A stretch of DNA of 46,886 nucleotides from JAWLFY01 sp964462125 (GTDB taxonomy: Bacteria > Planctomycetota > Planctomycetia > Pirellulales > Pirellulaceae): contig CAYWXT010000006.1 of NCBI GenBank assembly GCA_964462125.1, forward strand, positions 1-46,886. Direction: 5' to 3'. The position numbers and the translations under genes were made by a program. This document shows positions 32,429 to 41,100 of the stretch, in pieces. Positions within the stretch are counted from its first letter, which is position 1. Each line of letters opens with the position of its first letter. Under the pieces are notes generated by a model. The model saw nothing but the letters and a program-made list of their open reading frames with translations, had not been told where the DNA came from and ran no database searches.

Positions 32429-33358
32429 CTACGGACGATCCGGATGGGCCAGTTGTTTTGGGCGGTCAGGATCGTGTCTCGCCACCAAGACTCGCTTGCT
32501 TCCGTCAAGGTCCTTCACCAAGTGTGCCCCAGTCAACTTGGGGTTCGACTCCGCGAGATGCAGGCAAGGGTCGGCGATCATCGGGCTGAGCTCGACGATC
32601 AGATAACCTCCCGGCTCCAGACGCTCCGGGGCAAGTGAGATCAGTTGCTCAATCACTTCCATACCCGTCGGGCCGGAAACGAGCGCGGCGCGCGGTTCAT
32701 ATTCTCGTACGCCCGTTTCCAATTCCGCGAATTCAGACTCGCTGACGTAGGGCGGGTTGCTGCAGAGGATGTCAAACCGAAACCCCAGCTTGATCGCGTC
32801 GAGTAGGTTTCCTTCGACCAACCGTACCGATTCGCCGACGCCGTACTGCTCGACATTGCTTGCTGCGACCTGCATGGCAGCTGGATTGATTTCCGTTGCG
32901 GTGATCTCGGCGCCGGGCAGGTGTTTCGCGATCGCGATGGCAATCGCGCCGGATCCGGTGCCGACGTCGGCGATGCGGACCGGCCGCCCGGAAACGCTCA
33001 GCGATTTTGCCGCGTCGAGCGCCTCGATGACAACATGTTCGGTCTCAGGGCGAGGAATCAGGACGTTCTCGTTGACCTTGAGACGCAGGGAATAGAATTC
33101 GCGGTAGCCGACCAGATAGGCAACCGGGGTTCCCTCGCCACGACGCCGGACGAGGTTCCGAAAGGCGGTCCGTTGCTCCTGTTCGGGAATGTCCCCAAAC
33201 GCCGTATAGAGCTGGATGCGGTCACAACCGCGAACGTGCGCGAGCAACACCTCCGCATCGAGTCGCGGCGAGTCGCTGCCCCGCTGTCGAAAGAACTGGG
33301 TGGTCCACTCCAGTAGCCGCAGCACGGTCCAGGGCTGGTCTTGGTCGGCCACGGGCAT
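32429..33358 (-). CDS. prmC: Release factor glutamine methyltransferase PrmC
   Basis: PrmC methylates the Gln of the GGQ motif in release factors. The 309-residue protein has the helical N-domain, then the SAM site VRIADVGTGSGAIAIAIAKH and the substrate-binding NPPY (residues 201-204, ILCSNPPYVSESEF). It lies five bases downstream of prfA, its substrate, which is the common bacterial arrangement. The last 20 residues (ARHDPDRPKQLAHPDRP) are an extra tail. Confidence 0.96.
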   Translation of the reverse strand: MPVADQDQPWTVLRLLEWTTQFFRQRGSDSPRLDAEVLLAHVRGCDRIQLYTAFGDIPEQEQRTAFRNLVRRRGEGTPVAYLVGYREFYSLRLKVNENVLIPRPETEHVVIEALDAAKSLSVSGRPVRIADVGTGSGAIAIAIAKHLPGAEITATEINPAAMQVAASNVEQYGVGESVRLVEGNLLDAIKLGFRFDILCSNPPYVSESEFAELETGVREYEPRAALVSGPTGMEVIEQLISLAPERLEPGGYLIVELSPMIADPCLHLAESNPKLTGAHLVKDLDGSKRVLVARHDPDRPKQLAHPDRP

Positions 33359-33363
33359 CGGTC

Positions 33364-34446
33364 CTATTCGACCATCTCGACGCGGAGCTGGTCGCGGTCG
33401 TATTCCAGCAGCGCTTCGGTCACGGGCGAGAGGTCCCCCGCGATGATCTGGTCGAGCTTGTAAAGGGTCAAGTTGATGCGGTGGTCGGTGAGCCGGTTTT
33501 GGGGGAAGTTATAGGTCCGAATCCGTTGGCTGCGGTCGCCCGACCCGACCAGCCCCTTGCGGGTGGCTGCCTGCTTCGCCGCCTCCTGTTCCCGCTTCTG
33601 TTCGTAAAGACGGGCCTTGAGCACCCGCAAGGCTTTGGCCAAGTTCTTGTGTTGGCTCTTCTCATCCTGGCACTGGACCACGATCCCGGAGTCATGGTGG
33701 GTCAGCCGGATCGCCGATTCGGTCTTGTTGACGTGCTGTCCCCCAGGGCCAGACGCACCGAACTTGTCGATGCGGTAGTCGTCCGGCTTGAGCTCCACCT
33801 CGACGTCTTCCGGTTCCGGCATCACGGCGACGGTGGCAGCGGAGGTGTGCACGCGGCCTTGGGTTTCGGTTTCGGGCACCCGCTGGACGCGATGCCCACC
33901 CGATTCGTACTGGAGATCCCGGAAAACGTTTTCGCCCTCGACGGTGAGGGTGATGTCCTTGAATCCTCCCATCTCCGTCGGACTGGCGTCCATGACTTCC
34001 GTCTTCCAGCCCTTTTGTTCGGCGTGCCGGCGGTACATCTCGTACAGGTCACGGGCGAACAGGGCAGCCTCGTCGCCGCCGGTGCCGGCGCGGATCTCCA
34101 TCACGCAGCGGGTGCGGTGGGCGTCTTCCCCGCCAATGGTCAACGACAGGAGATCTTCCCAGAGCGATTCTCGCTGAGCCCGCAAGTCGCTGAGCTCCGA
34201 TTCGGCCATCTCCCGCTCTTCGGGATCGTCGGCCGTTTTCGCCATTTCCTGGCAGCCGTGGATCTCGTCGCTGATCCGCTTGAACTCGCGGTACCGGTTG
34301 GCGACCCGTGCCAGTCCACCGTGCTCGCGGGCCGTTGCGCCCATCCGTCCCCCATCGCCGACCACGTCGGGATCGGACATGTCCCGCTCCAATTGCTCGA
34401 AGCGGGAAAGCTTCTGTTCCAGGGTATCGCGAATAGAGCCACTCAT
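33364..34446 (-). CDS. prfA: Peptide chain release factor 1
   Basis: RF1 ends translation at UAA and UAG. The 360-residue protein has the GTG/GDE segment RAGTGGDEAALFARDLYEMY, the codon-recognition loop VPETETQGRVHTSA (PET where PAT is most common) and the catalytic GASGPGGQHVNKTES with GGQ at 235-237. Length is standard. rpmE lies 24 bases upstream and prmC five bases downstream, so the three are probably one operon. Confidence 0.97.
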   Translation of the reverse strand: MSGSIRDTLEQKLSRFEQLERDMSDPDVVGDGGRMGATAREHGGLARVANRYREFKRISDEIHGCQEMAKTADDPEEREMAESELSDLRAQRESLWEDLLSLTIGGEDAHRTRCVMEIRAGTGGDEAALFARDLYEMYRRHAEQKGWKTEVMDASPTEMGGFKDITLTVEGENVFRDLQYESGGHRVQRVPETETQGRVHTSAATVAVMPEPEDVEVELKPDDYRIDKFGASGPGGQHVNKTESAIRLTHHDSGIVVQCQDEKSQHKNLAKALRVLKARLYEQKREQEAAKQAATRKGLVGSGDRSQRIRTYNFPQNRLTDHRINLTLYKLDQIIAGDLSPVTEALLEYDRDQLRVEMVE

Positions 34447-34470
34447 CGTGAAGGGAACGCCACCGGGCGT

Positions 34471-34719
34471 TTATTTCTTGGCCTTTTTGGCCGACCTTTT
34501 CTTTTGCAAACTGGCGTAGGTTCCGGCGGCGAACTTCTTCTGGAACTTGTCGATCCGGCCGGCGGTGTCGACGTATTTCAGCTTGCCTGTGTAAAAGGGG
34601 TGGCAGGCACTGCAGATGTCGACCTTCAGCTCAGACCGGACGCTGCGGGTGGTGAACGTATTGCCGCAACCGCAAATCACGGTCGATTCTTGATAATTCG
34701 GGTGAATTCCGTCTTTCAT
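34471..34719 (-). CDS. rpmE: Ribosomal protein L31
   Basis: From the ATG at 34719 (MKDGIHPNYQESTVICGCGN) the product has 82 residues; 13 further in-frame codons upstream are not L31-like. Four Cys (C16, C18, C36, C39 in CGCGNTF and CSACHPFYTG) make it a zinc-binding L31. The C-terminus is a Lys-rich tail (KKRSAKKAKK). It is the first gene of the rpmE-prfA-prmC run. Confidence 0.97.
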   Translation of the reverse strand: MKDGIHPNYQESTVICGCGNTFTTRSVRSELKVDICSACHPFYTGKLKYVDTAGRIDKFQKKFAAGTYASLQKKRSAKKAKK

Positions 34720-34805
34720 GACGTTTCTCTCGGTGGATCGGTGGGCCGACACTGGCATGGTACAGCATCGCGGGCCACGAATCGTACGGCAACGATGCCA
34801 AGCTG

Positions 34806-34853
34806 TTCAAGGGGTCATCGGTTCAAGGGGTCATCGGTTCAAGGGGTCATCGG
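34806..34853. repeat. Three tandem copies of a 16-bp unit
   Basis: TTCAAGGGGTCATCGG is repeated three times without mismatch (34806-34821, 34822-34837, 34838-34853) between the rpmE start and the 3' end of the SBF-like gene. It lies in the region expected to hold the rpmE promoter. Nothing else recognisable occurs in the interval. Confidence 0.9.
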
Positions 34854-34870
34854 AGCCATGCTCGTTGCAT

Positions 34871-35851
34871 TCAATCCTCCTCCCCTTTTCCCATCGGCGT
34901 CATCTGCCGCCAGCGTTGGGCGATCAAGGTGTCGAGAAAGAGCTGGGCCAGGTGGTAGGTGATCATCGGCACGACGCTGACTCCGCAGTCGATCGCGATC
35001 TGCAGGCCCACCATCAACGTCTTTTGGCTGCCGGCAAACCCCACCGCGATCTGGCGGTGGCGGTCGGTCCCGAGTTCACGAGAGACTGCGATTCCGAGCC
35101 ACAGCGCCGCGAGGTGGATCGCGATCCCCGCCAAGATCACCGTCGGCACCCCCACCACGCCCCCGCCGGGTGAGCCCGATGCCTGCTCGACCACCCGGGC
35201 GCTGGCAACGGCCCCGAAGACGACCATCGATAAGATCCCGACCTGGGACGCCGCTCCGAGCCGCAGTTTGTTGCGATCCGCCCACCCGGACAGTCCCAGC
35301 CGCCGCATGACTTGAGCCAAGATCAAGGGTGCGACAACCAGCGCCGCCAGCTTCCACACCTGGTCACCGGCCGAGACCTCGGTTTCACGCCGCAAGCCGA
35401 TCCAGACACCAAGGGGAACCACCACCACGCAGGCCAAATTCGTGACGACGGTAGTCAGCAGCGCGACCGAGTCATCTCCCCCAGCTTTCCGTGTCCAGAC
35501 CGCTGCCGATGCGAGGGTGCAGGGGACCAGCGTCGCGATGAACAGGCCTCCGGCAAGCGGCCTCGGCAACAGCCACTCCGGCAGCACGCGACCGACCAAC
35601 AAGCTCAGCACCGGCACCACGGCGATGTTGATCCCGATGGCCAGGGCCGAGGGGATCGGCGACACCACGCTCCGCCGTACCGCCTTGGCCTGCAGAGTGA
35701 TCCCGGTCGCCCACATCACGGCGAACACGATGCCGCCCCGAAGCAGATCCCAGGAAAGGAGAAACCCGAGCGGTTCGGCAGCGAAAAAGCCGATTGAAAA
35801 ACAGACCCCCAGGGCGATCAAGAACCAGTTTCGCCCCAGCCTTGCCCACAT
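34871..35851 (-). CDS. SBF-like (bile acid:sodium symporter family) transporter
   Basis: The 326-residue protein has about nine or ten hydrophobic helices with features of the SBF/DUF4137 family: RGGIVFAVMWATGITLQAKA, the discontinuous helix LVPCTLASAAVWTRKAGGDD and VGFAGSQKTLMVGLQIAIDC. Members move organic anions with sodium; plant and bacterial relatives carry keto acids or thiamin precursors. The substrate cannot be predicted here. The acidic C-terminus (GKGEED) is cytoplasmic. It is divergent from the AsmA-like gene (126 bases between starts). Confidence 0.85.
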   Translation of the reverse strand: MWARLGRNWFLIALGVCFSIGFFAAEPLGFLLSWDLLRGGIVFAVMWATGITLQAKAVRRSVVSPIPSALAIGINIAVVPVLSLLVGRVLPEWLLPRPLAGGLFIATLVPCTLASAAVWTRKAGGDDSVALLTTVVTNLACVVVVPLGVWIGLRRETEVSAGDQVWKLAALVVAPLILAQVMRRLGLSGWADRNKLRLGAASQVGILSMVVFGAVASARVVEQASGSPGGGVVGVPTVILAGIAIHLAALWLGIAVSRELGTDRHRQIAVGFAGSQKTLMVGLQIAIDCGVSVVPMITYHLAQLFLDTLIAQRWRQMTPMGKGEED

Positions 35852-35977
35852 CGTGTGATTTCTCCAAACGACCTATCGGCGAACGGATCGCCGTGACTAC
35901 GATCTCGGCGTTTCCCGCCTGACCCTTCGCCCGCCCCCCAACACGCGCCCCATGGTACTCGGGAAAGGACTTCCGCC

Positions 35978-37375
35978 ATGCACGAACGGACAAGCCGAGC
36001 GATCGCCCGCTTGCTGTTCGTTCTCTCCTGCGCCCTGCCGACGATGGCAACGGTGCTCGTGATTCTGGTCACTTGGACGCCGTGGTACCACCGGCGGTGT
36101 CTGTCAGCGTTGGAAACGTCGCTATACCGCGAAACGGGGTTGCTGGTTCAACTCGACGACTTCCAGCGGCGTTCGCCAACCCGACTGCAATTGCACGGCG
36201 TCCGCTTGCTCGAACCGGAGATGGGGCGGGAGATCGCTCGGGTGCGGATCGTTTGGTGGGTTCGTGAGAACAATCGCACAGTGATTCGGATGAGCCAGCC
36301 GGAGCTGCAGTCGTCCGAACTGGCCAACGTTTGGACGCTGATGCACGACCGGTTTCTCTGCCGCCCTGAGATGCTATCGGTCGATACGCGGTTCTCGGCG
36401 AGCGACGTCACCATCCACAGCCGCAGCGGTGCCCTGACGCTCCGCGACTTCGATGCCTGGATCCGCCCCTTGGCCAAGGCGGTCGAGGTGCACGCGCAGT
36501 GCTTGCCGGCGGGAAGTCGCGAGGAGGACGAGCCACTGAAGATCGAGCTGGTTCGCGACCGGTCGGAGGCGCAGCCATGGACGCGTTGCCGGGTTCAATC
36601 CGAGCGGACTCCCCTCCCCTGCTCCGCCCTGGCCGAGTACCTGCCGATCTTCGAACGGCTCGGTCAAGATGCGACCTTCGCCGGGTCCCTGGTCTGGCAA
36701 CTGACCCGCGACGACTGGCTCGTCGACCTGGCCGGGGCGAGGTTCCGCCGTGTCGATCTGGGGCGGCTGTTTGAGTCGATCCCCCACCGCTTGACCGGCA
36801 ATGGGGAACTGCACTTCCAACGCTGTCGCTGGAAACCGGGCGAGGTCGTCGACATCTCCGGTGAACTCCGCGCCAGTGGCGGCTACGTCAGCCACTCGAT
36901 GCTGCTGGCGGCCGAACAACATCTAGGATTTCAAATCGCGTCATCGCCCGAAGCTGGCGGCGACCAGCCTTATGACGAGCTTTCCCTGCATTTCGATTTC
37001 TTCGGCAGCGACCTCGAATTCCAAGGGACATGCAACCGGCTCTCCGGCTACAACCATCTCAAGGCGGGAACGGCGTTGTGCGTCGGCGGCCGGCCGTTGG
37101 CGGTCAGCGGCGGCAGCCCCTTGCTGGCGGTCCGCCTGTCGCGGGCGCTGGCGCCCCAGCATAGTGACCTGGTCCCCATCGCTGGCCAAACGAACTGGAT
37201 GATGGGATTCCTGCTGCCGCCAAAATCGTCCCGCACCACTGGCGAGGCCCGCACCACTGGCGAGGACGGAACGCTGCCGGCCGCCGAGCCAATCGCCCCC
37301 CGGATCCGTACCGCCCGCGACTTCAACGGCAACGGCAGCTTGATTGAGCAGCCGCATCGCGACGGAATGCGATGA
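35978..37375 (+). CDS. Membrane-anchored AsmA/YhdP-like protein of unknown function
   Basis: The 465-residue protein, whose ATG follows a GAAAGGA sequence, has one N-terminal membrane segment (LLFVLSCALPTMATVLVILV) and then a long beta-rich region. Segments such as LYRETGLLVQLDDFQRRSPT, LQLHGVRLLEPEMG and EVVDISGELRASGGYVSHSM recall the N-terminal layers of AsmA-type lipid-transfer or envelope proteins, but I see no decisive motif. The last 80 residues contain two copies of TTGEARTTGEDG-type sequence. I therefore describe it as a hypothetical envelope protein. Confidence 0.6.
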   Translation: MHERTSRAIARLLFVLSCALPTMATVLVILVTWTPWYHRRCLSALETSLYRETGLLVQLDDFQRRSPTRLQLHGVRLLEPEMGREIARVRIVWWVRENNRTVIRMSQPELQSSELANVWTLMHDRFLCRPEMLSVDTRFSASDVTIHSRSGALTLRDFDAWIRPLAKAVEVHAQCLPAGSREEDEPLKIELVRDRSEAQPWTRCRVQSERTPLPCSALAEYLPIFERLGQDATFAGSLVWQLTRDDWLVDLAGARFRRVDLGRLFESIPHRLTGNGELHFQRCRWKPGEVVDISGELRASGGYVSHSMLLAAEQHLGFQIASSPEAGGDQPYDELSLHFDFFGSDLEFQGTCNRLSGYNHLKAGTALCVGGRPLAVSGGSPLLAVRLSRALAPQHSDLVPIAGQTNWMMGFLLPPKSSRTTGEARTTGEDGTLPAAEPIAPRIRTARDFNGNGSLIEQPHRDGMR

Positions 37376-37469
37376 TCTCGAATCCTCGGCGGTCTGACTG
37401 AAGGAGGTGATTGAAGTCACGAGGTGACTGGAGTGACCGATGCGATTGGGGTGACGCAAACCGTTCCCG

Positions 37470-40400
37470 TCACGTCCCCGAGGCGTTCGGCTGTTTCCAG
37501 AACGCCAAGCCGGCGATGATGAAGGCGAGTTGGCTGGCCATGTAAATGGTGAGCCACATCAACACCCCTTCGGTGAAGCCGTAGCTGTGCAGGCCGATAC
37601 CGAGTTCGTTCGTCCCGAACCAGCTCCAGGCGGTCACGATGTTGCCGCCGATCGCCAGGATCGAAAAGCCGCGGCCTCCCACCATCCCGTCCCACCGGGC
37701 ATGCAGCATCAACGCGTTCCAGATCACGATCAACAGCGCCCCGTTCTCCTTCGGGTCCCAACCCCAGAAGCGGCCCCAGCTGTCGTCGGCCCACAAGCCG
37801 CCGAGAACCGTCCCGATGAAGCTGAACAGGATCCCGAAACAGGCGGCGCCGTAGACACAGCGATAGAGATCGCGCAGCGGTTTGCCCTCCTTGCCGAGCC
37901 AGCCGGCGATCAGGTAACCGATCCCCAGCGTCCCGGCGACCATCGTGGCGACGTACCCCAGCGAGACACTGATCACGTGCGTCGTCAACCAGAATTGCGT
38001 GTCGAGCACGGCCTGCAACACCGGCATCGTGTCGCCTTCGTCGAGACCGTAGGCGACGCGCAGCGTCAGCATCCCGGCAACTGCCGCCAGCATGTTGCCC
38101 GTGCCGTAACGAAAGATCCGCTCGACGACTAAACCGGCCAACACGGCGGCCCAACCGACGAAGACGGCCGAGGAGTAAATGTTGATCACCGGAGCCCGTC
38201 CCGTGATGTAGATCCGGGCCACCAAGGTGATCGTGTGGATCGCCATCGCGACGAGCAACGTGCCCCAAACGCCTCGCCGCAAATGTTCGGAATCGATCGC
38301 GAAATAAACCAGCCCCATCACGATCGCGAGAACGTAAAGGATCGTCGCGACGGTCGTCGGATGAGAGGAACTCATCCAATGCTCCAGCGAAACCTTCGCC
38401 GGACGATAGCCGGAGATCGGATAGGCCTGCACCGAACCGAGCAGCGCATCGACCGACTCATTGAACGCCTCCGGCTCCCCTTCGGAGTAGGCGGCGACGA
38501 GCTCTTCAAACTGTGTGACCTCCGGACGAGACTCCTCCCCGGACGCCATCGAGCGAAGCGATTCGAAGTAGGCCGGTGCATAGGGTTCCCATTTCGGCTG
38601 GTCGACCGCCTCCTGCGCCGTCGTCTCGGTCGGCGGCAAAATCGAAGGAGCATTCATCTCCGAAAGATTCTCCATCTGCTGACCGATCTGTTCGATCTGC
38701 CGCACCATGAACATCTGGCGTTGCTGGTCGGTCGCCTCCGGAAACTCGTCCTCGGGGAACGGCATGAAGTTCGGCGAGCGGAAGGCCACTGCCGTCGTCA
38801 AGAACTGCCGGCGACGGAGTTCCAGTTCAATCAGTTTCTTCTCTTTGAACGACACCTGGTCCGGCGTCTTTTCCTGCTTTTCAAACGCGGCCGCCGTCAA
38901 CTTGCGAGCTTGCTGCTCGTTTTTGCTGATGTCAGCGTACGAATAGAGTTTGCTCTCCTTCCGATCGAGTCCCAGTTCGCTCAGCACCTCAGCAGCATCG
39001 ATGCGGAACATCGGCAGGTAGTACAGTTTGGGATCGTCTGCGGCGACCTCGGCCAGCCACTGGATCGCCGACAGCTTGCGGCCCTCGGCCCGCTGCTTGA
39101 TATCGCCGGGAGCTTCATCGAGCGGCAACGATTCCTTGTTGCTGATCGCCTTCAGGGTTTGACGGGCGAACGCATCGAGTGGCATCACCCGGCCGCCGAA
39201 CTGCACCGGGAGCTGGCCGAAGCTGTAGAAGTCAAACGACTGGTCGCGCGAGGCCGGCCGCAGTTGGTTCATCACCGCCTTGTACGGCGTCAGCATGATC
39301 ACCGACAGGAGCGCAAAGCCGCCGAAGGCGAGCAGCGTCGGCCAGGGGCCGACTTTGCTGTTGGAAAAGGCCGCGGAGGTCTCGAACTCCTTCGCCACCT
39401 CCCGGCGGCGGCGGCCGAGGAAGCGGGTCAAGGTCCCCCAAAAGTGAACCAGCATCCCCAAGCCGGTTATGCTGCACGCCAGATAGGGGATCAGCCAGCC
39501 GGAATTCCGCACGACCTGGATCCCGGTCATTTCCCGGCCGTCAGGGAGTGGGGTGTAGTTGCTTTGATAAAACGTCTCTCCGCGATACCGCAGCGGGTTG
39601 TTCATCCAGACCCGCTCGCGACGGTCCTCTCCCGTTTCCTCATCCACGAGCCGAATGAACGACGAGTAGTCGCGGGGCGTATCGGTGCCGCTGTAATCGA
39701 CCCGCCGAACCTCTTCGAGCTGGACCCAGTACGGTTTGACCTCCCGGTGAAGACGCAGCCCGAATTGATAGGTTTCGCCATCGACCTCGACCTCGTCCAT
39801 CAGGTCACCGAGGGACAGGTCGGGGCGTTGGAGTTTGAAGTCGTTCAAGAACTGGCTGACCAGGAATTTCCCCAGCGATTCTCCCGACTCTTTGTCGATC
39901 AACTCCACGTACGCCGCTGGGATATTCGTTTCACTATCGGTCCCGCCCGACCGGTCGCGTTCAATCGCGTTCCATTCCAGCCCCAGACCAGTGTTGGCCA
40001 ACTCCGGGGGCGAGCGTTCTTGTTCCAGGTCGGAGTTGTCGAAGAACTCCAGCACCCGGATGTCGACCGGCAACTGGTCCTCTTGGATCAGTGTCTCGGT
40101 GCCGGCAACCGCCCGCAGTCGCGCCGCTGGGAGCGCCGCCACCCGGTCGATGTCGTCTTCGGCGCGAATGAACGCCAGTTCGGCCTTGTCCAGGTTGACG
40201 AAAGCGTTCGTCGATTCTCCCTCGACCAGCGAGAGACGTTGTTCCAATTGCCGGTCGCCAAAGACGAATTGGCCGACCATCAACAGCCCGACCCCGAGGT
40301 GCAACAACACGTTGCCGCCCTGCTTGCCGAACAGCAGCAGACAGCCGACCAGCAGAATCAGTCCCGCCCCGAGCCCTTTGGTAAGCTGCCAGACGATCCG

Positions 40401-41063
40401 CAGCCCAGGATCGCCAATTCGGCTTCCCGTGGAGAGCGAATAGAGGACAAAACCACCGAGGGCGACCGCGGCCAAAATCAGACAGACTCGGGGGACCGTC
40501 GCCCGGACTCGGACAGCACCCCAAGGCAGGCCAATCGCCACCATCGCCAGCGCCCCCAGGATCAGCCCCCAGAGCGCGTCGTAACTGATCGGCGGGGTCC
40601 CCTGCAGCCCGTCGCTGCTGTGCCCCGAGGCGATGATCAATCCGGCCACGCCCGCACCTGCAGCCATGAAGCCAATCCCGCCGAGCATCTTCCCGCCGCT
40701 GGCTTGCATCTTGAATCGGGTCGTCTTGGCAACGACCAGGTTGATCATCAGCAACAATCCGATCAACGCCCCGCCCGGAAACGGGAGCACGCCCGGAATC
40801 GATCCTTCGTGGGGATAAAACGCCTGCGGGAAAAAGTCGTCAAAGTGCAGCAAAGCGATCCAGGTCAGGAAGTATCGCTGCTTGACTTCCAGCATGTTCA
40901 GATCGTCCTGGGCCAGTGTCCCGACCAGAACGATGACGAGCGAAAGGGCAAACAGCGTGACCGTCAGCTTCAACGAGCCCAGAGCGTGGAAAACCGTCGT
41001 CGGGCTCCACAGGGCAGCCGTCTCGCGATGGGACGGGCGTTGACTCGATGCGATGGTGGCCAT
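37470..41063 (-). CDS. Fused ResB-CcsA cytochrome c biogenesis protein
   Basis: System II cytochrome c synthase in one chain of 1197 residues. The N-terminal half is ResB-like: membrane helices at about 28-50 (LTVTLFALSLVIVLVGTLAQ), 95-112, 128-146 and 160-185, then a periplasmic part with DNMRYRGETFYQSNYTP-like sequence (NNPLRYRGETFYQSNY). A long polar stretch of about 230 residues (650-880, rich in Lys, Glu, Gln and Pro) follows. The C-terminal part is CcsA, with the WWD haem-handling motif in GRFWGWDPKENGALLIVIWN (about residue 1090) and conserved His near THVISVSLGYVATM and in LHSYGFTEGV. It attaches haem to apocytochromes outside the membrane, such as the CxxCH proteins in this window. 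It follows the lipoprotein gene by 37 bases. Confidence 0.95.
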   Translation of the reverse strand: MATIASSQRPSHRETAALWSPTTVFHALGSLKLTVTLFALSLVIVLVGTLAQDDLNMLEVKQRYFLTWIALLHFDDFFPQAFYPHEGSIPGVLPFPGGALIGLLLMINLVVAKTTRFKMQASGGKMLGGIGFMAAGAGVAGLIIASGHSSDGLQGTPPISYDALWGLILGALAMVAIGLPWGAVRVRATVPRVCLILAAVALGGFVLYSLSTGSRIGDPGLRIVWQLTKGLGAGLILLVGCLLLFGKQGGNVLLHLGVGLLMVGQFVFGDRQLEQRLSLVEGESTNAFVNLDKAELAFIRAEDDIDRVAALPAARLRAVAGTETLIQEDQLPVDIRVLEFFDNSDLEQERSPPELANTGLGLEWNAIERDRSGGTDSETNIPAAYVELIDKESGESLGKFLVSQFLNDFKLQRPDLSLGDLMDEVEVDGETYQFGLRLHREVKPYWVQLEEVRRVDYSGTDTPRDYSSFIRLVDEETGEDRRERVWMNNPLRYRGETFYQSNYTPLPDGREMTGIQVVRNSGWLIPYLACSITGLGMLVHFWGTLTRFLGRRRREVAKEFETSAAFSNSKVGPWPTLLAFGGFALLSVIMLTPYKAVMNQLRPASRDQSFDFYSFGQLPVQFGGRVMPLDAFARQTLKAISNKESLPLDEAPGDIKQRAEGRKLSAIQWLAEVAADDPKLYYLPMFRIDAAEVLSELGLDRKESKLYSYADISKNEQQARKLTAAAFEKQEKTPDQVSFKEKKLIELELRRRQFLTTAVAFRSPNFMPFPEDEFPEATDQQRQMFMVRQIEQIGQQMENLSEMNAPSILPPTETTAQEAVDQPKWEPYAPAYFESLRSMASGEESRPEVTQFEELVAAYSEGEPEAFNESVDALLGSVQAYPISGYRPAKVSLEHWMSSSHPTTVATILYVLAIVMGLVYFAIDSEHLRRGVWGTLLVAMAIHTITLVARIYITGRAPVINIYSSAVFVGWAAVLAGLVVERIFRYGTGNMLAAVAGMLTLRVAYGLDEGDTMPVLQAVLDTQFWLTTHVISVSLGYVATMVAGTLGIGYLIAGWLGKEGKPLRDLYRCVYGAACFGILFSFIGTVLGGLWADDSWGRFWGWDPKENGALLIVIWNALMLHARWDGMVGGRGFSILAIGGNIVTAWSWFGTNELGIGLHSYGFTEGVLMWLTIYMASQLAFIIAGLAFWKQPNASGT

Positions 41064-41100
41064 CGTTTCACTTTGTAAGTTGGGAGACGATTCGACTTCC

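Noticed and set aside
29106..34853. CRISPR array
   Set aside because: The tandem units at 29106 and 34806 are directly adjacent without spacers and only three copies long.
37398..37450. GTGAC/GTCAC-rich stretch after the AsmA-like gene as a regulatory array
   Set aside because: The units are irregularly spaced and imperfect; I cannot separate it from chance.
38235..41078. 947-codon open frame on the plus strand opposite the ResB-CcsA fusion
   Set aside because: Its translation is rich in Arg, Gln and His with no domain, and it is the antisense of a clear gene; GC-rich codon use produces such shadows.
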